Source: Kineococcus rubinsiae (GTDB lineage: Bacteria > Actinomycetota > Actinomycetes > Actinomycetales > Kineococcaceae). From it: a DNA stretch of 64,000 nt. The notes beneath the pieces were generated by a model, which was not told the origin of the DNA, did not search any database, and was given only the letters and a program-made list of their open reading frames with translations. Below are positions 42,434 through 50,948 of the stretch, piece after piece (the stretch's first letter is position 1; each line of letters opens with the position of its first letter). The DNA is taken from positions 62,001 through 126,000 of the forward strand of contig NZ_VWPY01000002.1 in the NCBI RefSeq assembly GCF_011839805.1. Direction: 5' to 3'. A program made the position numbers and the translations under genes.

Positions 42434-42576
42434 GCCCGGTGGAGTCGGTGCGGGACGAGCGTCCCCGGTCCGCGCCACCACTGGACGGTTCTCGGCGGGA
42501 CCACGGGGCGACTCCTCCAGGACGCCGACGACCCCGGGTGGTCCGCCGACCGGGCAGCACGAAGGACCTCTCGTGC
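42434..42576 (+). promoter_or_regulatory. Structured RNA leader of the MFS gene, possible riboswitch
   Basis: Within this leader GCCCGGT (42434-42440) pairs with ACCGGGC (42549-42555), GGAGTCG (42441-42447) with CGACTCC (42509-42515), and GGGAC/GTCCC (42452-42465) forms a small hairpin. A competing helix pairs CGGCGGGACCAC (42493-42504) with GTGGTCCGCCG (42538-42548). The start codon itself lies in a six-pair hairpin (42557-42562 with 42571-42576) whose loop holds AGGA. Some elements (ACTGG, GGGGCGACTCC, CCGCC) recall the ZTP/pfl class, but spacing differs; no class is assigned. Confidence 0.5.
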
Positions 42577-43811
42577 CCGCCTCCGTCGACGACGGCCGTC
42601 CTCCTTCCCCCTACCGGGTGCTGCTGCGCCTGCCCGGCGCCGCGCTCTTCGCCGCGACGGCCGCCGCCGGCCGCATCGGCATCGCCATGACCGGCCTGGG
42701 CCTGCTGCTCCTCGTGCGCGAGCGCAGCGGTTCCTTCGCCACCGCGGGTGCCGTGGTCGCCGCCTTCGCCGTGGCCGAGGCGCTGCTCGGCCCGCAGGTC
42801 GCCCGCCTCGTGGACCGCTGGGGACAGTCCCGCGTCCTGCCCCCGCTCGTCGCGGCGCACGCGGCCGCCGTCGCGGGCCTCCTGCTGAGCCCGGTGCCGC
42901 CGCTCGCGCTCGCGGCCCTCGCCGGCGCGACGATCCCGCAGCTCGGCGCCCTGTCCACGGCCCGGTGGGTCGCGCTGCTGCGCGGGCGACGGCTCGCGGC
43001 CTCGCTGCCGGCGGCCTTCTCGCTCGAGTCGCTCGTCAACGCCCTCGCCTACCTGGCCGGGCCCGTCCTGGTCAGCGTCCTGGCGGGGGCGGTCGACCCG
43101 GCCCTCGGCACGGGCGTCGCCGCGGGGCTCGTCGTCGCGTCCGGACTCGCCCTCGCGCTGCAGCGCAGCACCTCACCGCCCGCGGGACACCCGGCTCACC
43201 ACCCCGCCGGGGGCGGTGGCGGCCTGCTGCGGCCCGGGTTCCTCGCCGTCCTGCTGGTGAACCTGGCCATCGGCGTCCACTTCGGCGCCAGCCAGGTGGC
43301 GGTCACGGCCTTCGCCGTCGAGCGCGGGACCCCGGCGCTGGCCGGGGTCCTGTTCGGGATCTCCAGCGGGGCCGGGCTCCTCGCCGGGTGGGCGTACGGG
43401 CTGCGGCGCTGGGGCAGCGCACCCCCGCGGCAGCTGGTGGTGCTCGGCGCGGCCCTGGCCGTGGCGTGCACGGCCCTCAGCCTGAGCACCGCCTTGCCCG
43501 TCGCGGTCACCGCCGTCCTGCTCGCGGGCGCGGTCGTCCCGCCCGTCCTCGTGCTGAGCACCGTGCTGGCCGAGGCGCACGTCGACCCGCGCTCGCTGAC
43601 GCAGGCGCTGACCTGGCTGAACTCCGCCGCCGCGGGTGGCAGCGCGGGCGCGACCGCCCTCGCCGGCCTGGCCGTCGACGCCCGCGGGGCCCCGGCCGCC
43701 TTCCTCGTCAGCGTGGCCGCCGGTGCGGCGCTGGCGCTGGTCGCGGGGGTGGGCGCGCGGGTCCTCGGTCAGACTGTCGCCCTGTCGTCGAACCAGGGAG
43801 GCCGGCCGTGA
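42573..43811 (+). CDS. MFS transporter
   Basis: A 412-residue membrane protein with about twelve hydrophobic helices and a central cytoplasmic loop rich in Pro, His and Gly (STSPPAGHPAHHPAGGGGG). Between helices 2 and 3 it has a reduced form of the MFS loop (VARLVDRWGQSR). It resembles small actinobacterial efflux-type MFS proteins; the substrate cannot be told. It is preceded by an unusually long structured leader and overlaps the following gene by GTGA. The neighbourhood (end of pyr operon) gives no clear functional link. Confidence 0.85.
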   Translation: MPASVDDGRPPSPYRVLLRLPGAALFAATAAAGRIGIAMTGLGLLLLVRERSGSFATAGAVVAAFAVAEALLGPQVARLVDRWGQSRVLPPLVAAHAAAVAGLLLSPVPPLALAALAGATIPQLGALSTARWVALLRGRRLAASLPAAFSLESLVNALAYLAGPVLVSVLAGAVDPALGTGVAAGLVVASGLALALQRSTSPPAGHPAHHPAGGGGGLLRPGFLAVLLVNLAIGVHFGASQVAVTAFAVERGTPALAGVLFGISSGAGLLAGWAYGLRRWGSAPPRQLVVLGAALAVACTALSLSTALPVAVTAVLLAGAVVPPVLVLSTVLAEAHVDPRSLTQALTWLNSAAAGGSAGATALAGLAVDARGAPAAFLVSVAAGAALALVAGVGARVLGQTVALSSNQGGRP

Positions 43812-44452
43812 CGGGTGCGACCGAGGAGGCCGACGTCCCCGCGGGCGTCCTGCTGCTCCTGCGCGACGCCGTGGGCGGGAGGCTCCTGACCGACGCGGAC
43901 GGGATGGCGGCCGTCCTCACCGCGGCCGGCTGGGTGCGCGGCACGGTCGGCGGGTCCTGGGCGTGCGTCGAGGACCCGTCCTGGACGGTCGAGTCCGTCG
44001 CCCACCCGCCGGGCCTGTCGGTGTTCACGGTCGGCTGGGACCACGACGTCGCCCGCGCGGTCACGCGGCTCGGCGCCCGCCTGGACGCCGGCGAGGCCGG
44101 CCTGGTCCCCGGCGGTGAACCCGACGCGGAGTGGCGCCGCTGGTCTGCCGGCGCCGCGCTCGTCCTGCTGCAGCACGCGCGGCAGCGGTGGTGGGGCACC
44201 CGGCTGGCGCCCGCGATGCTGCAGCTGGCCGTGCAGCCGGCGGGTGCCGAGCACGAGGCCCCCGCCCCCGACCCCGAGCGGGCGCGACGCGTCGCGCGGG
44301 CGGGCTCGCCCGTCGCGCGGTGGTACCTCGCGGGCGACGCGACGCTGCCCGACGACGTCGTCGACCTGCTCGCCGCGGACGACGACCCCCTCGTCGTCGC
44401 GGCCCTCACCGCCGGGGAGGGCCAGCGGCTGATCGCCCGCGAGGAGCGGTGA
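43808..44452 (+). CDS. Hypothetical protein cotranscribed with the MFS gene
   Basis: A 214-residue soluble protein starting at GTG 43808, which overlaps the MFS stop. I do not recognise a family. It has no signal peptide or membrane helix; it is Ala/Gly/Asp-rich with a Trp-rich central part (GWVRGTVGGSWACVEDPSWTV; EWRRWSAGAALVLLQHARQRWWG). The translational coupling suggests a role tied to the transporter. Confidence 0.7.
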   Translation: MTGATEEADVPAGVLLLLRDAVGGRLLTDADGMAAVLTAAGWVRGTVGGSWACVEDPSWTVESVAHPPGLSVFTVGWDHDVARAVTRLGARLDAGEAGLVPGGEPDAEWRRWSAGAALVLLQHARQRWWGTRLAPAMLQLAVQPAGAEHEAPAPDPERARRVARAGSPVARWYLAGDATLPDDVVDLLAADDDPLVVAALTAGEGQRLIAREER

Positions 44453-44465
44453 CCGGGCCCGGCCG

Positions 44466-44546
44466 TCAGGCGACCGGCGCGGCCGCGGTGCGGTCGGCGG
44501 GCAGCACGAGCACCCCCGGTGCGCCGGGGTCCCAAGCCTCGTCCAC
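44466..44546 (-). CDS. Possible 26-residue leaderless ORF or 5' remnant of a phosphatase-like gene
   Basis: On the minus strand TACCGT (44558-44553) sits six bases before GTG 44546, the same leaderless geometry as the rarA, PemK-like and DUF948 genes. The 26-codon frame reads MDEAWDPGAPGVLVLPADRT-, which recalls the N-terminal W-x3-APGVL-LP motif of actinobacterial protein-tyrosine-phosphatase-family proteins, but stops at once. It may be a remnant of such a gene or chance. Low confidence. Confidence 0.3.
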   Translation of the reverse strand: MDEAWDPGAPGVLVLPADRTAAAPVA

Positions 44547-44626
44547 GGGAGCACGGTAGGCCGCGGCGGTGCCACCCCGGGGCGGCCCCGCTGGGACGGC
44601 CGTCCCGGCGCTGCCACCCTGGGGCG

Positions 44627-45508
44627 GTGACGACGCCTGTACCGCGTTCGGCCGCGAACCGGGCGCTCGCCCACGTGGCGGGCCTCGCCCGCGGCGGCCC
44701 GCTGGACGCGTCGTGGCGCGCAACGCTGCACTTCCACCCCGACCGCCTCGTCGCCGGCACCCCGGTCCTGCGCGCCATGGCCGCCGACGGCCGCTACCGC
44801 TCCCAGTTCGAGACGGGCACCGGCAACGGCGGGCTGACGGCGCACCCCGGCGGCGACCGCTGGCGGTGGGAGAGTCGCCTCTTCGGCGGTGCCTACGACG
44901 ACGCGCCGGCCGCCGAGCGCCCGGTCTACGGCTCGCTGAACCACCGGCGCCGGAGCGTCGGCGGCTCACCGCGGTTCGGGTCCGCGCACCTCCGCCTCGC
45001 CGCGGACGCCCTGTCCCGCACCACCTTCTGCTACCCCGACAGCGTCTTCGAGCCCGTCGACGTCGGGAACGCCTCCCGCGCCGCGGTGGTCGGGCTCGCG
45101 GACGCCGCCACCCGCTCCGGCGACCTCGACCCCCTGGACGACTACGTGGAGGCCCACGTCCACGGCGGCGTCCGGTTCGGCCGCGACGTCGAGGCCCTCG
45201 TGCTGGACCCCTGCCACCGCGGCACCGACGTCGAGCGGGACGCGGCCCTGCTCGGCGTGCCGGTCGAGTGGCACCCGGGGTTCGCCACGACGGTCGACGT
45301 CGTCGCGGCGCACCCCGGGTACCGCGGGGCGGACGTCGTCGCCGCGGCCGCCCGCATCGCCGCCGCCGACGGCGTGCTGACCGCGCGCGTGGTGGGCGAC
45401 GCCGTGCGCGCCGGGCTCGAGGACGAGCAGGTCCTCAAGCGGGTGTGGCACTGCGTCGCGCGCTTCGGCCGGCCGCGGGTCGAGGCGCCCGACGGCGCGG
45501 CCGGGTGA
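44627..45508 (+). CDS. DUF3626-family protein
   Basis: A 293-residue protein with the conserved core of DUF3626: LHFHPDRLV near the start, GRYRSQFETGTGNGGLTAHPGGDRWRWESRLFGG in the middle, and ERPVYGSLNHRR, FGSAHLRL, YVEAHVHGGV and VEWHPGF further on. The many His and Asp residues suggest a metal site or nuclease/hydrolase, but the function of the family is not known. Start at GTG 44627; upstream DNA (44565-44625) contains two near-copies of a TGCCACCC-GGGGCGG segment. It is convergent with the GH42 gene. Confidence 0.82.
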   Translation: MTTPVPRSAANRALAHVAGLARGGPLDASWRATLHFHPDRLVAGTPVLRAMAADGRYRSQFETGTGNGGLTAHPGGDRWRWESRLFGGAYDDAPAAERPVYGSLNHRRRSVGGSPRFGSAHLRLAADALSRTTFCYPDSVFEPVDVGNASRAAVVGLADAATRSGDLDPLDDYVEAHVHGGVRFGRDVEALVLDPCHRGTDVERDAALLGVPVEWHPGFATTVDVVAAHPGYRGADVVAAAARIAAADGVLTARVVGDAVRAGLEDEQVLKRVWHCVARFGRPRVEAPDGAAG

Positions 45509-45520
45509 GCGGCGCGCCGG

Positions 45521-47590
45521 TCACCCGGCCGGGGCGACCCGCCACGGCGCGGCCCCGTCGCGGATCCGGAGCACGGCCCAGCCCCGTGCGGCCACGTCGA
45601 GTCCGGCGTCGGCCTCGCTCCCCGTCGTGAGGTCGTGTCCGGGCCCGGTGACCCGCACCGCGGCGGCGGAGTGGTTCAGCACGAACAGGTAGTCCGCCCG
45701 GGCGCCCCGGCGGCGCACGACCTCCACGAGGGGTGGGCAGCCCTCGACGACCGGGGAGACCCCCGCCTGCGCGCAGAGCCCGCGGAGCCAGCGGCGCAGC
45801 GAGTCCTCGACCAGGAACGTCGAGGCGTAGTGGGCGACGCCGCGACCCGTGGCGCACCGCGTGACGGCCGGGGCGCCGTCGAGCTCCCCGCCGCGGTAGC
45901 GCGCCACCACCTCGGCGCCGTCGAGGTCGACGACCTCGCTCCACACGGTGCCGGTGAGCTCGCCGTCCCCGTATTCGAGGACGACCTGCTCTCCCGCACC
46001 CAGCGGGTGCAGCTCCTCCACGCGGACACCCAGCAGGTCCCGCAGGCGCCCGGGGTACCCGCCGGGCACGACGTGCAGGTGCTCGTCGGCGTACCCGGTG
46101 AAGGGCCAGACGGCGAGGTGCCCGCCGCCGCTCACGTGGGCGCGCAGGCGCTCCACCGCGGCGTCGCCGAGGGCGAACATGCTCGGCACGAGGACCAGGC
46201 GGTAGCGGGAGAGGTCCGCGTCCGGGGCGACGAAGTCCACCGCGAACCCCTCCTGCCACAGCGCCCGGTGGGCGGCGCGCACGGTGGCTGAGTAGTCGAG
46301 GTCGTCGCTGGGCAGCTGGTGGGTGTCCGTGGCCCACCAGCCCTCCGCGTGCCACACGACCGCCACGTCGGCGAGGACCAGCGGCCCGTCGGCCGGAGCT
46401 CCGGCCACCTCGGCGATGGACTCCAGGACCCGGCCCAGCTGCTCGAAGCCCCGGAACGAGCGGGACTCCGCTCCGGCGTGGGGGACGATCCCGCCGTGCC
46501 ACGCCTCCGACCCGGCCAGCGGTGCGCGCCACTGGAAGAACAGCGCGCCCTGCGAACCCCGGGCGACGTAGGACAGCGAGTTGCGCACGACCCGGTCGGG
46601 TTCCTTGTGGGCGCGGCGGCCCGGCAGGGACGAGCTCGTGCTGCTCTGCTCCATGAGCAGCCACGGCCCGCCACCGGCCCAGGAGCGGGTGAGGTCCCCG
46701 CCGTAGGCGGCGTGGGTCTCCCCGTCCGGGCCCGTCGTGTCGAGGTAGTGGTCCACCGAGACGAGGTCCAGCTCGGCCGACCAGCCCCACTGCTCCAGGT
46801 GGTTCCAGGAGGGCAGCATGAAGTTGGTCGTGACGGGGGCCGGCGACCCGGTGGCCCGGATGACGTCGCGCTGCTCGCGCAGCGCGTCCAGCATCTCGTC
46901 GGAGGAGAACCGCTTGAAGTCCAGCGCGTGCGTCGGGTTCGCCAGGTACTGGGTCCGCCGTGGCGGCAGGACGTCCTCCCAGGAGGAGTAGCCCTGCGAC
47001 CAGAACGCGGTGTACCAGCGTCGGTTCAGCTCCTCGAGCGTCCCGTAGCGCCGTCGCAGCCACCGGCGGAACGCGGCGGCCGCGTGCTCGCCGTGGTCGA
47101 GCGTCCCGTACTCGTTGTGCACGTGCCACGCGATGAGCGCCGGGTGGTCGCCGTAGCGAGCGGCCAGTTCCCCGGCGATCGCCCGGCACGCGTCGCGGTA
47201 GGCGGGGGCGCTCACCGCGTAGGTGTCGCGGCTGCCGTGGACGAGCGACCGGCCGTCGGCGTCGACGGGCATCGCGTCGGGGTGGGCACGGGTGAACCAC
47301 GGGGGAGGGGAGGCCGTCGGCGTCGCGAGCACGACGCCGATGCCGCCCTCGTGCAGGGTCGCCAGGACGCGGTCCAGCCAGCCGAAGTCGTAGGTCCCCT
47401 CCGACGGCTCGAGCAGCGCCCAGGAGAACACCCCGACGGTGGCGGCGTTGACCCCCGCCCGCCGCATGAGGGCGACGTCCTGCGCCCACACCTCCTCCGG
47501 CCACTGCTCGGGGTTGTAGTCGCCGCCGAACAGGAACCGGTCGGTGCCGAGCCGCCGCGCGGGCCGAGCGCTCGCGTGCTGCGCCGTCAT
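45521..47590 (-). CDS. GH42 beta-galactosidase
   Basis: A 689-residue cytoplasmic glycoside hydrolase releasing beta-linked galactose from imported oligosaccharides. The TIM barrel begins FLFGGDYNPEQWPEEVW; the acid/base Glu is in WHVHNEYG (about residue 160) and the nucleophile Glu in LLMEQSS (about 314). The A4-type trimerisation domain and a C-terminal beta domain follow. No signal peptide. The ATG overlaps the stop of the permease gene (ATGA), so it is the last gene of the importer operon and probably works on its cargo. The natural substrate could also be an arabino- or galacto-oligosaccharide. Confidence 0.93.
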   Translation of the reverse strand: MTAQHASARPARRLGTDRFLFGGDYNPEQWPEEVWAQDVALMRRAGVNAATVGVFSWALLEPSEGTYDFGWLDRVLATLHEGGIGVVLATPTASPPPWFTRAHPDAMPVDADGRSLVHGSRDTYAVSAPAYRDACRAIAGELAARYGDHPALIAWHVHNEYGTLDHGEHAAAAFRRWLRRRYGTLEELNRRWYTAFWSQGYSSWEDVLPPRRTQYLANPTHALDFKRFSSDEMLDALREQRDVIRATGSPAPVTTNFMLPSWNHLEQWGWSAELDLVSVDHYLDTTGPDGETHAAYGGDLTRSWAGGGPWLLMEQSSTSSSLPGRRAHKEPDRVVRNSLSYVARGSQGALFFQWRAPLAGSEAWHGGIVPHAGAESRSFRGFEQLGRVLESIAEVAGAPADGPLVLADVAVVWHAEGWWATDTHQLPSDDLDYSATVRAAHRALWQEGFAVDFVAPDADLSRYRLVLVPSMFALGDAAVERLRAHVSGGGHLAVWPFTGYADEHLHVVPGGYPGRLRDLLGVRVEELHPLGAGEQVVLEYGDGELTGTVWSEVVDLDGAEVVARYRGGELDGAPAVTRCATGRGVAHYASTFLVEDSLRRWLRGLCAQAGVSPVVEGCPPLVEVVRRRGARADYLFVLNHSAAAVRVTGPGHDLTTGSEADAGLDVAARGWAVLRIRDGAAPWRVAPAG

Positions 47591-48483
47591 CCCTTGAGCC
47601 CTCCGCTGATCAGGTCCATGCGCCAGAAGCGCTGCAGGAAGAGCAACATGGCGATCAGCGGCACGATCGACACGGCGGCACCCACGATGGCCAGCGTGTA
47701 CAGCGCCGGTTCGCCGGAGCCCTTCGCCAGCAGGGAGTACAGGCCGACCGTGAGCGGGTACCGGCGCTCGTCGGACAGCATCACGAAGGGCAGCAGGAAG
47801 TTGTTCCAGGCGCCGACGAACTGCAGCATGAAGACGGTGACCATGCCGGGCAGCAGCATGGGCAGGGCGACCGCGCGGAAGGTGCGCCACTCGCTCGCGC
47901 CGTCGATGCGCGCGGCCTCCACGACCTCGTCGGGCACGGCGGCCAGGGCGTAGACGCGGCACAGGTAGATGCCGAACGGCGAGATGATCGACGGGAGCAG
48001 GACCGACCAGTAGCTCCCGGCGAGACCGATCTTCGTCATGAGCAGGTACTGCGGGATCGCCAGCGTGATGCCGGGGAGCAGGACCCCGCCGAGGATCGCC
48101 AGGAAGACGGCGTCCCGGCCGGGGAACCGGTACTTCGCCAGGGCGTACCCCGCCATGGTCGAGACCAGGGTCGACAGCACCGATCCGATCCCGGCGTACA
48201 CGAGGCTGTTGAGGCTCCAGAGCAGGAACTGCCCGTCCCCGTAGGCGAAGAGGGCACGCAAGTTGTCCAGCAGGCCGGTGCCCGGGGCGAAGGTGAACGT
48301 CGAGAACAGCTCGCCGGGGGACTTGCTCGACGCGACGAGGACCCAGGCGACGGGGACGAGGCAGTAGACCGCCCCGAGCACGAGGATCGCGGTGGGCACG
48401 ACCTTCGCCTGCCGCGGCGGCCTCGCGGGGGCGCGGTGCGGCGCGGTCACGACGGGGCTCACCGCGGAGTCCAGGGCGCTCAT
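47587..48483 (-). CDS. ABC sugar transporter permease (MalG type)
   Basis: A 298-residue inner-membrane permease with six hydrophobic helices. The cytoplasmic EAA loop (EVVEAARIDGASEWRTFRAVALPML) that contacts the ATPase is clear, and the C-terminal FWRMDLISGGLKG is typical of carbohydrate permeases. It starts at ATG 48483, one base overlapping the upstream permease (TGATG). No ATPase gene is present in the operon, so a shared MsiK-type ATPase encoded elsewhere would be needed. Confidence 0.93.
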   Translation of the reverse strand: MSALDSAVSPVVTAPHRAPARPPRQAKVVPTAILVLGAVYCLVPVAWVLVASSKSPGELFSTFTFAPGTGLLDNLRALFAYGDGQFLLWSLNSLVYAGIGSVLSTLVSTMAGYALAKYRFPGRDAVFLAILGGVLLPGITLAIPQYLLMTKIGLAGSYWSVLLPSIISPFGIYLCRVYALAAVPDEVVEAARIDGASEWRTFRAVALPMLLPGMVTVFMLQFVGAWNNFLLPFVMLSDERRYPLTVGLYSLLAKGSGEPALYTLAIVGAAVSIVPLIAMLLFLQRFWRMDLISGGLKG

Positions 48484-49433
48484 CAGGCGTCCCCGAACGC
48501 GCGGCGCTGCGCGAGGCGCAGGAGGACGACGGAGACCAGGAGGGTGCCCACCGCCAGCAGCACGGAGGCGGCCGCGGCGAGCGGGAGGTCGTCGCGGGTG
48601 AAGGCGTCGCGGTAGATCGTCATGAGGGGTACCCAGGTCTGCGAGATGGACGTGGTCATGGGGCGCAACGTCGTGGGTTCCCCGTAGACCTGCAGGGTGC
48701 CGATGAGGGCGAACAGCGCCGTCAGCACGATGGCCGGGGCGACGAGGGGCACCTTCACGCGCACGGCGATCTGCAGCTCGGAGGCGCCGTCGAGGCGGGC
48801 CGCCTCGTGCAGCTCGGCGGGGATCCCGCGCAGCGACGTGTAGATGATGATCATGTTGAAGCCGACCCCGCCCCAGATCGCGATGTTCGCGACCGAGCCG
48901 TACAGGGTCGAGCCGGACAGGAACGGGATCGTGCCGAGGCCCAGGGCTTGCGTGACGTCGCTGATCGGGCTCGTCGTCGGCAGGTACAGGAAGCCCCACA
49001 GGAGGGAAGCGATGACGCCCGGCACGGCGTAGGGGATGAAGATGGCCGTGCGGGAGAAGCGCTTGGCGGTGGTCGTCGTGGCGTCCAGCAGCAGCGCGAA
49101 CACCAGGGCGAGGCCCAGGGTGAGGGGCACGGCGATCACGCCGTAGGCCAGCAGCCGCCCGAAGCCCTCCAGGAAGTCGGTGCTGGTCAGCGCGGTGACG
49201 TAGTTGTCCAGCCCGATGAACGTCTCCTCGCGGCGGCCGAAGGGCCCCGCCCCGCTGACCCGCAACCCCCGCAGGCTCAGGTAGACCGCGTACCCGATCG
49301 GCACGAGGAGGAAGACGACGAACAGGACGAGGGCGGGGGCCAGGAACAGGTAGGGGGCGACGGGACGGCGCCCGGGCCGTCCGGCCCCCGCACGGGCGCG
49401 GGGGCCGGCCGCCGTGGCGGTGGTGGGGCTCAT
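48483..49433 (-). CDS. ABC sugar transporter permease (MalF type)
   Basis: A 316-residue permease with six helices (PYLFLAPALVLFVVFLLVPIGYAVYLSL first) and an EAA loop (ELHEAARLDGASELQIAVRVKVPLV). It pairs with the MalG-type permease that follows and overlaps both neighbours by one base. The overall arrangement binding protein, permease, permease, hydrolase is a standard CUT1 importer operon. Confidence 0.93.
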   Translation of the reverse strand: MSPTTATAAGPRARAGAGRPGRRPVAPYLFLAPALVLFVVFLLVPIGYAVYLSLRGLRVSGAGPFGRREETFIGLDNYVTALTSTDFLEGFGRLLAYGVIAVPLTLGLALVFALLLDATTTTAKRFSRTAIFIPYAVPGVIASLLWGFLYLPTTSPISDVTQALGLGTIPFLSGSTLYGSVANIAIWGGVGFNMIIIYTSLRGIPAELHEAARLDGASELQIAVRVKVPLVAPAIVLTALFALIGTLQVYGEPTTLRPMTTSISQTWVPLMTIYRDAFTRDDLPLAAAASVLLAVGTLLVSVVLLRLAQRRAFGDA

Positions 49434-50734
49434 CAGCCGGCGCTGACGGTGAAGCCGGACTTCTCCATGTCGGCCACGACCGCCTCCTGCACGGTGGCGA
49501 GCGCGTCGATGAACGACGTGCGGTTGGTCACGGCGTCGTTGAACGCGTCCTGGAAGGCGCTGTTGGCCACGTTGACGTTCGGGCCCCAGCTGACCTCGGG
49601 CACCGTGTTGCTCGAGATGCGCTGCGCGACCTGCCAGTAGTCCGCCTGCTGCGGCGACTGGACGGGAGGATCGCTCTTCAGCGTCAGCTCCTGACCGTCG
49701 AGCGACGCCGGGTACTGACCGGCGCTGATCTGGGCCGCCGACCCCTCGGGGCTCGTGTTGATCCACGCGGCGAACTCCGCAGCCTGCTCCGCGTGCTTCG
49801 ACGACGTCGTCACGACGACGGCCGAGCCGCCCTGGAAGGACACGGCCGAGTCGCCCGCCTTCCACTGCGGGACGGGCGCGAGGGCCCAGTCCCCGGCCTG
49901 CTCGGGCACGACGCCGTTGATGACGCCGTTGGCCCACAGCGCCGCCGGCCAGGAGAGGACCTTGCCCGCGGCGAGCTTCGCGTTCCACTCCGGCGTGAGC
50001 AGGGGCTCGGCGTCGACGACCCCGCGGTCGACGAGGTCCTGCCAGTAGGCGGCGACCTCGCGGGAGGCGGCGTCGTCGATGGACACCGTCCACTTCTCGC
50101 CGTCCACCGTCCACCACTGCGCACCCGCCTGCTGCGCCATGGCGGCGAAGCCGCCGAACTCCGCCGGGGCGAAGGTCGCGAGCGTGGACCCGGGGTCCGC
50201 GGCGCGCACCGCCTCGGCGGCCGTGGCGAACTCCGCCCAGGTCGTCGGCACCGCGATGCCCAGCTCGGTGAACCGCTTCTGGTTGTAGGCCAGGGCCTGC
50301 GGGCCGACGTCCTGGGGGATCCCGTAGACGGCCCCGTCGAACTCGACCTGGCTCCACACGCCCGGGGTGAACTGCGCCTTCGCGTCGGAGGCGAAGCTGC
50401 TGATGTCCGCGGCGACGCCGCCGACGATCATCGCCGGCAGCGTGTCGTACTGCACCACGGCGACGTCGGGGGCGTTCTTCGCCCGGGTGGCCGTGAGCAG
50501 CTTCGCGCTGGACTCCGTCGAGCCGCCCGCGTCGGTCTTGCGGACCTGGACGTCGGGGTGGGCCTCGTTCCAGGCCGCGACCATGCCGTCCTGCGCCGTG
50601 CCCCAGCCCCAGTAGGTCAGGGTGACGGGCCCGCCGTCCTCGCTGCTGCTGCTGCTGTCGCCCTTCGAGCAGGCGTTGAGCGTGAGCGCCAAGCCTGCCG
50701 CAGCGGTGGCCGCCGCGAAGGTCCTCCTGCGCAT
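49433..50734 (-). CDS. Sugar-binding lipoprotein of the GH42-linked ABC importer
   Basis: A 433-residue extracellular solute-binding protein. The signal peptide ends in a lipobox (LTLNAC, Cys at about residue 22), then a Ser/Asp linker and the two-lobe CUT1 binding fold (VTLTYWGWGTAQDGMVAAWNEAHPDVQV; FQGGSAVVVTTSSKHAEQAAEFAAWI). AAGGAG precedes ATG 50734. It is the first gene of the operon, with a LacI-type operator 42-55 bases upstream of the start, so it is probably induced by a beta-galactoside. Confidence 0.93.
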   Translation of the reverse strand: MRRRTFAAATAAAGLALTLNACSKGDSSSSSEDGGPVTLTYWGWGTAQDGMVAAWNEAHPDVQVRKTDAGGSTESSAKLLTATRAKNAPDVAVVQYDTLPAMIVGGVAADISSFASDAKAQFTPGVWSQVEFDGAVYGIPQDVGPQALAYNQKRFTELGIAVPTTWAEFATAAEAVRAADPGSTLATFAPAEFGGFAAMAQQAGAQWWTVDGEKWTVSIDDAASREVAAYWQDLVDRGVVDAEPLLTPEWNAKLAAGKVLSWPAALWANGVINGVVPEQAGDWALAPVPQWKAGDSAVSFQGGSAVVVTTSSKHAEQAAEFAAWINTSPEGSAAQISAGQYPASLDGQELTLKSDPPVQSPQQADYWQVAQRISSNTVPEVSWGPNVNVANSAFQDAFNDAVTNRTSFIDALATVQEAVVADMEKSGFTVSAG

Positions 50735-50775
50735 GTCCGTCTCCTTCGACGTGGGGGGATGCCGTCCGCACTGAA

Positions 50776-50789
50776 TCGAAGCGCTTCGA
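50776..50789. promoter_or_regulatory. LacI-family operator between the importer operon and its regulator
   Basis: TCGAAGCGCTTCGA is a perfect 14-bp palindrome with a central CG, typical of LacI-family sites. It lies in the divergent promoter region between the binding-protein gene (minus) and the LacI gene (plus). Confidence 0.72.
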
Positions 50790-50948
50790 CGACGAATGCC
50801 GAGAGCTTCTTCGCCCTCACGCGCCGTTGTCAAGTGCTCCCCCCGCGACGCTCCGGTTCTGGCGCCGTGGCCTCCCCGGCGGCCGGCGTCCGACAGGATG
50901 GGTCGGTCCCGGGTAGCGGTGAGCGGGCAGCGGTGATCAGGAGGTGGG

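Noticed and set aside
42404-42572. Leader read as a cobalamin riboswitch or T-box
   Set aside because: No cobalamin-type GGTG-core with its downstream AGUC-GA-ACC box could be placed, and the closest T-box-like stretch (GGGACCACG) lacks the U needed to pair with the tRNA CCA end. Only an unassigned structured leader is supported.
44565-44625. Near-repeats TGCCACCC-GGGGCGG before the DUF3626 gene as a regulatory element
   Set aside because: Only two imperfect copies in DNA of extreme GC content; not distinguishable from chance.
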